The translations under genes and the position numbers were made by a program. From the NCBI GenBank assembly GCA_036877525.1, contig JAZGTH010000065.1, positions 4,933,001 through 4,997,000 on the forward strand: a stretch of DNA of 64,000 bases, read 5' to 3'. Origin of the DNA: Chromobotia macracanthus (lineage: Eukaryota; Chordata; Actinopteri; Cypriniformes; Botiidae). Below, in pieces: positions 48,901 to 61,550 of this stretch (its first letter is position 1; each line of letters opens with the position of its first letter). The notes under the pieces are model-generated. The model made no database searches. It worked only from the letters and a program-made list of their open reading frames with translations, and had not been told where the DNA came from.

Positions 48901-51747
48901 TATTATGACATTAAATGATGACAGTATTCTCTTTTTTGGAATAACTATCCCTCTATTCATTTTTTAACAAAGTAGTGAAATTTAGATTTAGTCTGATTGC
49001 TAAAAGGATAATACTGAGAATACTCATGATTCAATGAAAGTAGAAAAGACAAAAACAGAAGCTTTCTTCTGTTGTTGCACTTTTAATGTGGAAGACATTA
49101 AAGACTTCACTCACCACCTGTTGTGTTGATTAAAGCATGTCCGTGCTGTGGGAACAAGAATTGCTAAAAAAAAGAGGTTATTTGATAGCGCTGGTCCAGG
49201 ATCAGCTTCACTTACCCAGAAAAAAGTGGTTATATTGAAATACAACTGTCTCTGGCTCAAGGCAGCCTCTACCTGCTACTCTTTAGATGAGTCACGATCC
49301 AACATATATGACTTAGCTTCTGTCACAGAGCGGTTTCACAACGGAAACGTGTTGATGTTTGCAAGACCAGAAGCACTGACACCCAACTGTGCCTCATCTT
49401 GTTAGAAGTCATGCAGCTTTGCTGGCAATAAAAAGGTTTGTGAACCACCATCTATTAGTGATTCCTGCGTCATCCTGCATAAGCATGTTGCCGACACATT
49501 TTTTCGGAGTAACATTTTAGTTTATAAGAAGAGACATTTGTAAGTAATGACAAAATTGTTCAGTGATTAGGATTTCGTTTTTAAATAAGTTTTGGATGTG
49601 TGGGAAAGGGTCGCAGTATTTTTCAAAAGTAGGAAGTTGCAGGTGTTTTGTTAGTACAGATAATGGGCTGAGATGTTGGGGCTCTTATCAGTGTTTCTTT
49701 CAGCTGTGGGCTAATGCAGTCACGCAGAAACACCTCTGGCCTCTCAGGGCGAACTCTTTCTGCCAGAAACCTTTCTGGCCTAATACTTCACCTAAGAAGC
49801 CAGTTGATGTAAATCAGTACAGTTCTCACAGCCGGACTTAGCAAAGCTGGTATTTGGACTTGGAAGGTTGGCAATGGGAGTTTACATAATTCTGATTTTG
49901 TCTGTTGTATCTGTGCCACAGTATTTCATAAGAACCACAGATGTCATTCCTGCTGCATTGGAACATTGTATGTAATACTACTTATTGCCAATTAATCCTG
50001 AATTAAATGTAGGACGTTCATACTGCAGAAGATTGATAATAAATATCAAATCAGTTACTCCCAGATGTTTTAAGGTGACAGTAGACCTTAATTACAGTAC
50101 ACTTGGCCAAATGCTTCCTGGTTTCAGGCAGGTGCACTTCTTGAAAAACAGTTGTTGGCCTACTTAACCTATGTAAGTTATTCAGAGATAATGGGAGGTG
50201 CCCTGTAATTTTAAGCACTGGTGACAGAAGCAGCTACACCTGCAAGATTAAAACTCGCCACACAGCGTCAGCTGCTGATATGAGATAAGACTCCTATTTT
50301 GAGCTTTTATTTCTTTAACGCAACCAACCAGGCGACTGACCTTTAGTCTGTTTATTTCCTACATTAAAACAGTATAATATAGTTTATTATCGTATAATAC
50401 AATACACAGAAGTAGGCATGTGTTAAATCGTTTTGGTTCTGGAATCATTTTTACAATAAAATGTTCTAAGCCATAAGCCAAACCAGTCAGCTCTGAAGTG
50501 ACTCAACATTTTAGACTGATTTGAAGCAAAATTTATCATGCAACAGAAAAATGTTTAAATTGCTGTACTGTTCGTATTTTAAAGGCAGTGCCATTAAAAA
50601 TAATCAGCACCAAGTAGAAAACTATAGTCTTCTCTGCAAACTGATTTGAAGTTGATTTGGTTTTGGCGCATCTAGTGTAAACCGGTTGTAGCTGTAGGAT
50701 GTTTATGGTTGCCAAGCAATGTCACCACTTGGCACGTAATTTAGAATTCAACCATGTGTGGAACGTGTACATTTTGCAATGGTTTTAAACAACAATCAGA
50801 CAGCCATATTGATATTTTTCTCTGTAATTTTATTTTATTGTAAATAAAATATATACATATATATATACATACATTATATTGTTATATAATGTGAATAATG
50901 TCTCATTTGTAATGTATTTAATTCACTGGATTAACAGAAACAGCATTTATGACATGAAGAAAAACATCAAAATGAAATCAAACAAAAGTATTTCACAATC
51001 TCCAAACTGGACAGTAAACAGAACCATAATTATTTAATATGTAAAACCTTTTGTGTTGAATTTTCAGCAAAAAACACTCAGTTGTGATACTGTTTCTGAC
51101 AGTTTACACAGTCATGATTTACCTTTCATTTAAAAGTGTTCCTGTGTTTCCCTCTCCAAGGCCTGACTTTAATGCAGGCTTGTTAGCCTACTTATCACTT
51201 TGAATGGTTTTGAGAAAGAGGCAAGATTGAAACCGCAGACTGAGGTATTGTAGTGATTGGCCACATCTAGATTTCTGTGCATTGCTGTTTTGTTTATCTA
51301 TGTATGCGTGTGTATTTGCTGTGAGTCATCAGGTCGTGACTGACCTCCTCCACAGCCGGTGTTGGTCTGTGATCAGGACAGCCTGTTTCTGTCTCACCCT
51401 CTCTGTTTGGTTGTGTGTGTATATGTGCATGTGTGCGTGAAATGGAATGAACTGTCTGCACATCCCACACAGCCATGGCTCCTGTTGTTCTCCTAACCAG
51501 GACTTTACAAAGAATTATACAGTTAGTCTCTCTCAGTCAGTCAGTCAGTCAGTCTCACTTATCCTGAAGTCTGGGGGGAGTGTGAAGCACCTGGCTCTTG
51601 TCTGGCGCTGAAAGCTCTTCAGCTGTGCCTGTTGTAATGCCTGTTTCTGAGCTTCACTAAAGCTGCCAAATGCTCCCCAGACATTCCTTCCCTTTCACCC
51701 GTCTCAGTCCTCAGGGTGTTCTTGAAGGGCTTATTGCCAGAGACTTA

Positions 51748-52226
51748 AAGGCAGGGTAGGCAGTCTTTTTACGGAAACATTTTTGGTATGCTAGTTGAAA
51801 GTCTCTTCACATCCTGTTAGCTATCACTAAGTGATCTAAATATATTTAAATATCTTGTGGACGGTGCAGGCCAATAAAATGTTCGTCCAATCATTGCATT
51901 CAGTTCAGGTGTATGACATCACAAACACAATGACACCCAGGGATGGCAAGTTTAAATTCTAAATAACTTCTGTAAGAACAAGCTGCAAATGGTGCACTAT
52001 CTACAGTACCCAGACATGGGTTACAGTAGCAGGATCCACTTGCTACAGAGGGACATTTCCTGCAAAATTTGACCAGACCGCTCAAATTCTAAATCACTAT
52101 TATAAACTTACTGTTGCGAATTGGGGTGAGATAAGGGTATGGTTTTGAACACTAATCTGTCATGTACTTGCTTATATATAACTGATTTTTATTTTTAACA
52201 AAATAAGTTACTGATTGCAGCTTTAA
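51748..52226 (+). mobile_element. GCAGGGTAGG-type short DNA element, copy 2
   Basis: Starts AAAGGCAGGGTAGGCAGTC and shares TAGTTGAAAGTCTCTTCACA and TAGCTATCACTAAGTGATC with the copy at 35614. Its right part (ACTATTATAAACTTACTGTT to ACTGATTGCAGCTTTAA) recurs in complement at 56729 and in part at 57590. Confidence 0.6.
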
Positions 52227-52962
52227 GCATTTCAGTGCATCAATTTAAAAGTTTCCACATGAAACTATAAAATCTACATAGCAAATGTTTTCAAAGAGAG
52301 GTGTGTAAATGAAGAATATAATCTTCTGTGTTGATGATACATGCTTTGTAGCTACACTGCCATTTTTGTTTTTTTATGTCAGTTTCCAGGTTTTGGACAA
52401 AGGAAAACTGATCATAACTATGATCATAAATCTGTGATATTAAATAGAAATGGACAACGTTCAAATTATTTTTTAAGCCTAGTTAAGCACCCCTGAACTG
52501 ACTAATCAAGATCCTTTGATTTGGTTGAATGTTAGAGACAGGTGTGTTGGAGTGGGGTTGAATGAAACTGTAAAATCATGTTCCTGTAAAACTGTGATTA
52601 AGACTAGATTAAGACTGATATAAGATTGAAGAAGAAAAAGTCTTTCTGTCTGTTGGTATAATTATTATGTATTAGGGAAATTCCAATGCTGCATGTTAAC
52701 GTGTACAGTATAGAGTTTAAAGGGCTTCATATCTGATAACTTGGAAGCCAGCTGTAAATGTATCTTATGTGTTTTATCAGCTAAGATCAGAGAACAGTGA
52801 TGTAATGATGAGGTATCAGTGAACCCATGTGTTTGGCTTTGAACGTTTTTTTGTCAAAGTGCGCTTAGAAAATGCAGAATGTTACTGTAATGATTTTGAG
52901 TCCTACTGTATAATTAATGTTTGCGTGTTTAAAGTTATTTATTTGCTGTTTTTTTTTTCTAG

Positions 52963-53073
52963 ATGGTATCCCCTCTTGGTGATGGACACAAAGTCATTCA
53001 GCAGTCTCTGACACTTATCAGCTTTCTGTTGCACTCAGCAATCCTGTCGTTGGGGCCTGAACTTGTACTATGA
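52963..53073 (+). promoter_or_regulatory. chd9 upstream ORF ending on the main start codon
   Basis: ATG forms the first three bases of the exon (52963-52965), after the acceptor TTTTTTTTCTAG. It opens a 36-codon frame that ends at TGA 53071-53073, so stop and main start overlap as ATGA at 53070-53073. Such an overlap allows termination-reinitiation or limits initiation at the main ATG. The frame is set entirely by this exon, so it does not depend on the exact 5' exon used. Confidence 0.6.
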
Positions 53074-54620
53074 CCGACCCCATCATGGACTTTTTTGACG
53101 ACCCTAACATATTTGGGGGAGGGCTTGACAGTCTAGTCCAAGATGATCCAGGATTTACCCCTGGGACTGTTTCCTTGGAAGATGAGCTTCACCTGGGCCC
53201 TAGCTTTGACCCTCTTCAAGAGAACGCAGGGTCAAGTTCTACCATCCAACACGGAATACCCTACAGTCAATCTGTGGGACATTTTGACACTATGAAGGCA
53301 CAAACTTCAATAGCACAAACATTTTCTGGTCCAGGAGGAGGTAACAGTGACGGAAGAGCATTTCTGCCACAGCAGCAACAATTTCAAGGGCATACTATAG
53401 ACCAAGTGCCCCAGACAAATGGACTGTTTCTTAACAACAGCCCCATGTGGGGAAATCATGATCAGAATGGGAATAACTATCATCAGCATCATCAACAACA
53501 ACTTCAACATCAGCAACTTCAACATAAACAATTTCAGCAGCAGCAGTTTCAGCAGCACCAAGGTCAGCATCAGCAATATGGTCATCAACATCTTCAACAA
53601 AGACAGCATGGTCTCAGTCAACACCCAATGTCAAACCAGCCACAAATCCAGCACCAACAAATATCCCATCAGGCTTTGCACCAACTTGGAAAGACGTACC
53701 AGGAACATGCTGGATTTTACTATCAGGGCAACGTCTCCCAAATTCATTCCCAACAGGGCCACCTTAACTCACTCATTAGGGAGGGTAGTTCCTTTCACCC
53801 CGGAGTCACCCAGAGTAGTCATTCCCAGTCAAAACCATATATTGAGGCCTCAATGATGCCTGTGTCATCCCAGCAGCACAGTGGGTTTCAGGTGGCTCAA
53901 GGGGTCCAAGGTTTTACCGCAAGTCCAAGGTTGGAGGACAGTGACCTGGGATTCCCTGGGCAAACTTCCCCTGCAACCCATTCTTTCTCTTCCGGCTCAG
54001 TAAGCCATGCCTCTTCCTATGCCACTGCTCATTACCCTCAACCTCCCCCTGTAGCAAATACAACTCCATCATACTCCTCTACGCCAGTCTCATTAACAAC
54101 GTCTTCAACTGCCATCCCATCGTCGGCCCCTAACCTGTTGGATACTGGTTGTTCTTTTCTGTCTTCCTCCGGAATGGAACATCAGCAAGTCCAAATACCT
54201 GGTAGTTCAGCACAACAGTGCCTTTTCCAGAGCTCCAAATCGAGCCAGAATCCCTTCATCTCTTCTGAGGTGTTCTCAGAAAGTCTAAACTCATTCTCAG
54301 CTAACCATTCCTTCTCTATGGTGGAGATGAAGAACTGTAATGTAGTAGGACCTTCAGTTACAAGTCAGAGTGAAAGCAACAGTAGTGCATTTCAGACCCT
54401 GGAGGAGGCATTGCTTGGAGGGCAACATGGTGGAAGACTCGAGGACCTAGAAGCCCCTGACCTTTTGGAGGATGAGTTGTTGCCCCAGCTGGAGGCACTA
54501 GATCAGGAGAGCTCCAACCACTCTTGGGTAAATGCAAGACTAGGAAAAGAACGACAAGAGGAAGATGAATTTAAGAGGGTGGAGGATAGGCTCAATCTGC
54601 CAATGGGTTATAATACACAG
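53070..54620 (+). CDS. chd9: Chromodomain helicase DNA-binding protein 9, N-terminal coding exon (partial gene)
   Basis: CHD9 is a nuclear SNF2-type ATP-dependent chromatin remodeller of the CHD6-9 subgroup; mammalian CHD9 was described as a PPAR-alpha coactivator and in osteoprogenitors. The exon starts at acceptor 52961-52962 and ends at 54620 before GTAAGA, encoding residues 1-517 in phase 0. Matches to human CHD9 are collinear: the start MTDPIMDFFDDPN, then DELHLG near residue 37, NGLFLNNSPMWG near 115, the acidic PDLLEDELLPQLE near 463, and the exon-final NTQ. Residues about 137-182 form a Gln/His-rich tract from CAG/CAA/CAT codons. No domain of the catalytic core lies here; those exons are past the right edge. 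The start fits the family and the following residues; an upstream ORF overlaps it. CHD8 is a paralogue with a related start (MADPIMDLFDDPN), but the internal matches favour CHD9. Confidence 0.9.
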
Positions 54621-55680
54621 GTAAGAAAACATCTATCCCACATATGATTCAAAATGTCTCTTCTTTGGTTTGTCAGCTGTTGACAGTTGGTGCAAAGCAC
54701 TTTGTTGGGATGTAGCAATGGTCAAAGACATTGGCTCTGAGTTTGGGTGTCAGCTCTTTTCAAGAGTAAAAGGAATGATTTGGAAGTTTATTTCTTAAAT
54801 TTTACTGTTTAAATGTTTAGCTCCACATGAAAAAAACAAGTTAATAGACCTATTACGTTAGGTCACATTAGACCCCATATGTGATAGTTTTCACTAATGA
54901 AAATTAGGCTTTGAGGGACAAATGTACAATTGTTCAGTAGGTTGTACTGTCACAGCTGTCACATCAAATTTTCACAATACATATTCCAGAGTTATTTTTT
55001 TCATCTTGCCTAAATTCTTTCCAAAGGAATTTGTAAAAAAAAAACAGCCTATCCGTCACAGCCTTGTGTTAATTTGGTGTCTACCCTGACTAAAGTCCAT
55101 GACATAGAGGATGAGTGCTAAATGCTAAAAGAATTGTTGCCAAGTAGACAACAGACTACTTTGTAATGTTTAACTGTTTGGAAAGAGAATGAACAAGAGA
55201 GGGAAAGAGAGAGAGAATACAGGCTCCATTAAATGAGAATTATTCACCTCTCCACCTCCTGTTAAGGGGCTGCAGGCAGGTAGCAGCTGATTAAGAGTGC
55301 CAGTGTTATGCTCTGGACTTACTGAGGTTAAGCATACTTAAGGCTATAACAAGATATGGGTCAGGCCAAGTGTAGGATAGCAGGAGGTGCACTCTGGCTT
55401 GTTAGAGTCGGTCTGGTTTGTGGTTTATGTGTGTGTGTTGATGTACGATTAGTGTCTGTGACTGTGGTCAGAAGGGAGATGTTGATAATGAGGCATCCTG
55501 AGGGAGATGGAGATAAAGAGAGAGAGGAAAAAGAGCAGGCGTGCTGTCTGACAGTGTCAACACTCTCTCTCTTTCTCTTTAAGCCCCTCCCCCCTCTCTC
55601 GTGTGATGCTGGAGCATCAGTCTTTCCCTTCAGCTCATTGCTGCTGACACAGGGAGTTGAGGCTCAGTGGTTCAGCTGCC

Positions 55681-55702
55681 ACACACACACACACACACAC
55701 AC
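55681..55702. repeat. AC microsatellite
   Basis: Perfect AC dinucleotide repeat of about 11 units within chd9 intron 2. Confidence 0.9.
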
Positions 55703-56728
55703 TGAAATCTTTCCACTAGTTGGCCTGGGCGCACAGTGTTCTTGCCGTCAGACATGCATGTACAAATACACCTACCCAAATACAGATTGATTCGTCTGAG
55801 CTGTTTTGCCACGAGGTTATCCAAACAACAAGTCACCTTTTTGTTCATCGATAGAGGGTTAGGAATTTGTTTGCATTTATTTTTTTGTTGTTTAATATAG
55901 CGTTTCTAAAAGCAGCCCGACTATGTATAGGTGACGATAGCCATGTCAGTAGAGAGACGTTTGGATGGATTGTTATGTCCTCCTTTAGCCAATCTATCTG
56001 TCCTCACATATCCTTAATTATAGCTAAGGCAGGATGTGGATCAGAGTTCATATCGTGTGACTTCCTGTAGTGAGTGTGTTTGTGTTGCTGTGTCTGTCTG
56101 TGTTTGTGCTTGTGTCTGAGAGAGAGAGAGGCCATTCATGTGCACTGGGCTGTGGAAAGCCAACAGATGTATAATGTGAGGCAGTCACAGGCTAAAAGAG
56201 AGAGATGCACTCAACCTCTCTCCCTGAGGGTCTCATGGCCGAGTTTGTGCTTCAGTGTTCTGAGTCTTCTAAACCCTCTGGACCATGAGGGGTTGGTGTT
56301 TTAATACTGAAGCTTCATCTTTAGCTGCGTCACTTGGGAGTGCCTGTTGATGGTTTTTAGCACTTTACTTGGATGAAATGTTGTAAAAAGCACACTAAGA
56401 GTGAGTTATCATCGTTCTTAACAGTTCCTATATTTTGTCTAGTACATAACTTGTTTTATGCACAGACCAATGCAAAGATACACTCCCATCAGTCCATGTA
56501 ACTGCCAAGCCAGTAAGTTCTTATGCAAGGAGACAAGACGAGGATGAACCCCCAAATTTAGAATAAAACTCCCCATTAGACTCCGATTACTTGTGTTTTC
56601 CTCAAAAGTGGTTTCCCACATGGACTTTGCACAATAGTCTATGGGAAATGTGATTTAATTGTATACCTTCACATTGTGGTGAACTCATCTCTTGATATAA
56701 ATTGATAAATGCCCTAAATTTTGGATGC

Positions 56729-56960
56729 TAAAGCTGCAATCTGTAACTTTTGCTTTAAAAATAAACAAAAATCAATTATTAAGGGAGTACATGATTGATC
56801 AGTGTTAACATGATCTCTTTACCTTACCCTGATTTGCAACTGTAAACTTAAAATAACGATTTATAAGTTTAGCTGTCGGGTCCGATTGTTTGTTCCGAAC
56901 CAGTTTAATACCACCCTCACCCCATTAAGGACAGATTGCGTTCATACCACCTGAGAAAGG
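56729..56960 (-). mobile_element. GCAGGGTAGG-type short DNA element, copy 3 (partial, reverse)
   Basis: AAAGCTGCAATCTGTAACTT, GAGTACATGATTGATCAGTG and TGCAACTGTAAACTTAAAAT correspond in complement to the right part of the element at 51748-52226. Confidence 0.55.
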
Positions 56961-57554
56961 TGTATTGCAGACCTTTTCAAGTGGACTTGGGCGCTTGATA
57001 ATTGATAAACTCTAAAATAGACTCTTATTTCATCTGACTGTTTAGGGGTTGACCTAGTAAAAATGTGAAAAACAGTTTGGTATGAGTGACGGGTCAGAGC
57101 ATGGGCGGTCACAGTGTTACAGGGTGGTGTGATAGCGTGAGGGCTGGAGGGAGTGAGCCAGACCGGCTGACAGTGTGAACAGAGCCCCTTTGTGCTGCTG
57201 CTTTGTGCACAATGAACATTCAGCAACATGGATGCAAATACCAATCCACATCCCTCGTGTTTACACACAAGCCCCCTAACCTACTGTCCTGGATGGGATC
57301 CAGCCTGATGTAGATGATGGAGCCATTTGTTTACAGGGATCATATCAGATGTTTTGCTGTTGATTTTCCTTAGGTAATGTTAGTGAAAATTCCTTGCACC
57401 TTTTTAATTTCACCTTTTAACCGTTTCTCAACCGCTTAAAATAAAGCTACTTCTTAGCTATAACTTTCACCTGTATGCCGCCATCTCTGTTTGAAACATG
57501 AAATTGCAGGTTACTTTACATACTTTTCTTTGCATTTGTTGAAGTCAAATGAGG

Positions 57555-57690
57555 CCAAACTGACATTTTCCGGGAAATCTGACCTGACAGCTCACATTAT
57601 GAATCATTATTATAAACTTACCATTTGTGAACACTGATCCATCACACTGATCTTGCACAATAACCGATTTTGGTTCATTTTTCACATTCA
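57555..57690 (+). mobile_element. GCAGGGTAGG-type short DNA element, copy 4 (fragment)
   Basis: TCATTATTATAAACTTACCA and GAACACTGATCCATCACACT match the right-hand part of the element at 51748-52226 in the same orientation. The rest is absent or too diverged. Confidence 0.5.
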
Positions 57691-57710
57691 GAGGATCATT
57701 CAAAAGTGTG

Positions 57711-57755
57711 AGAGAGTGAGCGAGCGAGAGAGAGAGAGAGAGAAAGAGAGAGAGA
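57711..57755. repeat. GA microsatellite
   Basis: Imperfect GA/CGAG repeat running about 45 bases. Confidence 0.85.
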
Positions 57756-58090
57756 TGCAGATGCAGTTGCCTTAATGCTTGAATGAAATTTGTTTGTTCA
57801 CCACCCAGTAGGTTTTGTGGCATGAAGTGTGTCCATATGTACTCTTGCTTGCTTGCTCGTAAGCAACCTAAAGTGTGTTGTGTGAATGCGCTGTGTGAGT
57901 AAACAGGTCTGTGTGCGTGCGCACATATCCGCCTCTTTGTGTAAGTGTGTGCCTGTGTGTGGCCAACTTGCTCTGTTGCTTCCTGACCCTGCGTCTGTGA
58001 GGTTTATATAACTGGGCCGGTCTGTCAGGCAGAGCTTGCACCCAGCACTGTAACCTGACACGTGTTCACCTCCTGCTGTACATCTCTTTT

Positions 58091-58110
58091 GTTGTGTGTG
58101 TGTGTGTGTG

Positions 58111-58152
<42 letters not shown>
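58091..58152. repeat. TG microsatellite
   Basis: TG repeat of about 30 units with one TT interruption at 58111, the longest dinucleotide tract in the window; able to form Z-DNA. Confidence 0.9.
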
Positions 58153-58154
<2 letters not shown>

Positions 58155-59737
58155 TTCAGTTTCTATCTCACATTAGTCTGCTACCAGCCGACTCATACAG
58201 ACGAGGGTTGTCTCATTCAACCAGTCTGACAGCTCTGTTGCGCCCTCAAGCACTGATCCAGGGTCAGCTGTTCCTTGCTAAATCAAATGACAGATTACGT
58301 AAGGAGAAAAGCTATGAGGTTCATGGATCAGAGACAGAGAAAACCCTCTATTGGTACTCGCTCATGTCGCCTGTGAGGGGTTAAAGGTAAACAGGATGGG
58401 TCTATGACTGTGGTTCTATAGAGGAGGTGGGCTTAACTGCACAACGGAAGGGGAGGGAAGAAAGAACGGGAAGAGGGAGGACAGAGAGAGAGAGGGAGGA
58501 GTTAGTTGAGTTACAAGATTAAAAAAAAGCATGTGGGAAGTTTGCCAGACCAAACTACACAGTAGGTCTGAATCTAAAGTCAGTTTTTGCTTTTCTGTTC
58601 TCACTTTGCATGTCTTTGTGTGCAGTGCGCGTGTGAAGTTCAGTTCGGCCTACTGAAAATTACCAAACTTTGACTTTGGGATCAGTAACTTTGTGAATGT
58701 ATGTGTGAGAGTTTGCCGGCCATTTTCTCAGCTTTCCCGAGGGGGGTTAGAGGCATGTCAGGAGTTCAGTGTGATGACACAGTCTGATCTTCTGCCGCAC
58801 TAGAACATTTAACCCCTTATGCTCACACAAGACCTGGAGAGTTCAACAGGTGGGGATATTGTCTTTGAATCAGAGAACGATTACTTTAGCTTCTACAGTT
58901 TTAATTTGGAGAAATATTATTTGGTTAATGTCATTTGTTTTGGTTTCTGTTCATTATTCAGGTCATTTCTTTCCTGTCTTTGTGTGGAGGTGGCTATTGA
59001 AATGTAGGTTTCTGATTAGCTAGGAGATTAGGACGGCAGGTTTCTGATTGGCTTTGAGGATTAGGACTGCCGTGTTTGATTGGTTCTGAGGTGAACAGGA
59101 TCTGGTCAGGTACTGTAGCAGTCACCAGCTGAACAATTCATCCGTTGCCATGATGACCTGGGTTTTGTTAACAAAACAAATAAAAAAAAGTCCTAATTTC
59201 ACAACAATTTCAACATTTCATTTGTGATAGAGATACAATTCACTGCTTACTTCCTAAAAAGTTCCTTCCACTGCTTCCTAAAATTTTCCTGCTTACTCTA
59301 ATAATCATGAATTTGCCCTTGTTTTCTTTCCTGTGACTTTCATTACAGTTTCACTATGTTAATGTTTCACTGTTGTGAAAAAAATGTTTGGTTTTCTTTA
59401 GGGGCGATTATAAATCTTAAATTACAAAAAACAGTGGTAAATTGCAAAAAAAAAGAAATAACACATTAAACTGTATACAGGGTAATCTCATACTTTCATG
59501 TACGTTACACTGGCTTACATGAAGCAGGAAGTCTATAAGAAATGTAAATGTGAAATTCCCTCCAGTCAATTCTCCTTGGTCAGTTGACCGGAAACATACG
59601 TGAACTGCTGTGACACTTCATTTGTGTGTCTGTCTTTGATTTGCATTGTTGTGGAAGGGGTTCTGCATGTCTGAGTGTTTGGGCATGTGTCTGTCTGCAT
59701 AAAAATAATGTGTGAAGGTCTAGTAAAGTCTGTCTGG

Positions 59738-59746
59738 TCTGTCTGT

Positions 59747-59779
<33 letters not shown>

Positions 59780-59786
59780 TGTCTGT
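59738..59786. repeat. CTGC/CTGT tetranucleotide tandem repeat
   Basis: Runs of CTGT, then seven or so CTGC units, then CTGT again; a compound tetranucleotide microsatellite. Confidence 0.85.
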
Positions 59787-61284
59787 TTTATATGTGGATC
59801 TAGATGCATGGTGTATATGTGTACAGTCCATATGAATGAATGTGTGTGGTCATGGTTGTGTTTTAGAGGTTGTTTCTGGACTGCTCTATATGGGTCATTA
59901 ATAGCTGCCATGTTTAATGCATTCAGGAAACCATTGCTACACATCAGGCCTTTTCTCATTAATTTTCTCTCTCTCTCTGTCCCTCCAGCTCTACTGTACA
60001 CCACATTAGTCTGCAGGTCTAGTCCTAATTATGGGCTCTAAACTCTCTCTCTCTGCTCTGACAGTATAATTCATTTTCACCTAAGCACGACACAGATTTT
60101 GGGTTGTGGGCAGGGATATCATTACACTGTTATGCTGGTTTAAGAGCTGCTAATGAAAGTAAGAGAACTTTCACACACCGATGCCATATTAAAGTAATGT
60201 TTCATGGAAGTGTTTTGGGTGAGAAATATTAAACAAAATGAGGAAGTTTATTATTCACAGAAAACCAATTGCTAGTCAGATTTTCAATTTTCTGGAGAAA
60301 ATGTGGGAGTTGCCATGCAGAAGTCACCTTCCTGTTGCTAGCATATTGTAGGTATGTTGCCAGGGTGTTGCTTTGTGGTTGTTCTGAGTGTTTTAGCCTG
60401 ATTCTTTGCATTTATTAGCATGTACAGGGTGAGCACTGTCCAGAGTGTGATATCTGTGATATTTTGACCATTGGATATGGCACAGATTCCTTTAGTGTAA
60501 GTCTATGCAATTTTTTGTTTGCTAGGTGAAAACTGCAGTTGTTCAGAACTAGAGTGCGTTCTCCAGGTTAGCTTAATTGTTAACACTCTTCTTTGTATTT
60601 ACAGGCTTGAAATATCCTTGAAAATGGCCTAATATAGGCAGTCTGACATTGGACAGGATTGTAAATAATTAGTGTAGGTGGGCAGAAGGAAAAGCTGCTC
60701 TTTATTTTTCACTCTTTCCTCTCTTTCTCTGCAAAGCTGAGCTCCTCCCAATATCTTGGTGCTGCTGTTTCATCTAATTTACATATTAACTGTTTAGTTG
60801 CCCTGGTGTGGAGGTGGTTTGTGCCATGTGACCTCCATAGCATGCACATATTTCTCTTTGCTCCTTACGTCACACATTTTCTCTGTCTCGTGTTCTTTAT
60901 CTACGTCCTTCATATATAAGTAAAATTTAAGTTCCAACCTTACCAGATTTTTTTTCCCTGAATGTACAGTATCAAAACCTGTCAAGGTTTATGGAATCTA
61001 CTCATTTTACCATTACCACATCCCCTCCACAACTGGAATTTTGCATTTGGGAAACAGGCAGGCTGTTGTCTGTTGATTAATTTCTTGATTAAACTCTGTG
61101 AAGTAAATTTAGGCATATGTGTTGTTTGAATGTTTTAGAACATTTCTGTTTCTGAAGGTCTCGGTTTGAGTTGTTCCCAGCAGTCCAAACTTCAAGGCCT
61201 TGGTTATCTCTCTCTCTTGTGATCTCTCTCTCTCGTGACCTCTCTCGCTCTCTCTGTCTCTTATTTTTTTAATCGCTCTCTCAT

Positions 61285-61550
61285 TCACACACACGTGTTG
61301 GGTTGGGTTTTTATGTTTAATGGGGACATTCCATAGCCGTAATGATTTGTGTAATGTACAAGTTTTATATTCTATCCTATACACTACTCTTACCCCTAAA
61401 CCTAAACATCACAGAAAACTTTCTGCTGTGTTAGGTTTTTAAAATTGATAATTTTATGATTTATAAGCTTTCTTCTTCATGGGGACCAAATATCCCCACA
61501 AGGTCAAAATTTACTTGTATTACTATAAGTAGTGAATACCAAGACACATT
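61285..61550 (-). repeat. Dispersed GTCCCCA-type repeat, copy 4 (reverse)
   Basis: Same order as the 26.7 kb copy: GTTGGGTTGGGTTTTTATGT, AATGGGGACATTCC, CCCTAAACCTAAACATCACA, TATGATTTATAAGC, GGGGACCAAATATCCCCACA and AGTGAATACCAAGACACA. A CA-rich tract precedes it. Confidence 0.65.

Larger units (their letters stand above)
45516..52962 (+). other. chd9 intron 1
   Basis: Intron inferred from the donor at 45516 and the acceptor at 52961-52962. It contains a GAT-type microsatellite (46120-46146), a fish repeat fragment (46971-47050), an L2-type LINE remnant (48235-48900), a CAGT tandem tract (51533-51555) and a GCAGGGTAGG-type element (51748-52226). No other gene was recognised in it. Confidence 0.5.

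Noticed and set aside
53307..53624. 105-codon minus-strand frame rich in Leu and Met
   Set aside because: It is the antisense shadow of the CAG/CAA/CAT tract of chd9.
53419..53856. 145-codon plus-strand frame rich in Asn, Ile and Ser
   Set aside because: Shifted frame of the same repetitive chd9 coding sequence.
55356..55790. 144-codon plus-strand frame in chd9 intron 2
   Set aside because: Composed largely of TG- and CA-rich simple sequence translation (runs of His-Thr), with no splice context.
59738..59786. CRISPR-like regular repeat
   Set aside because: It is a tetranucleotide microsatellite with no spacers, in vertebrate DNA.
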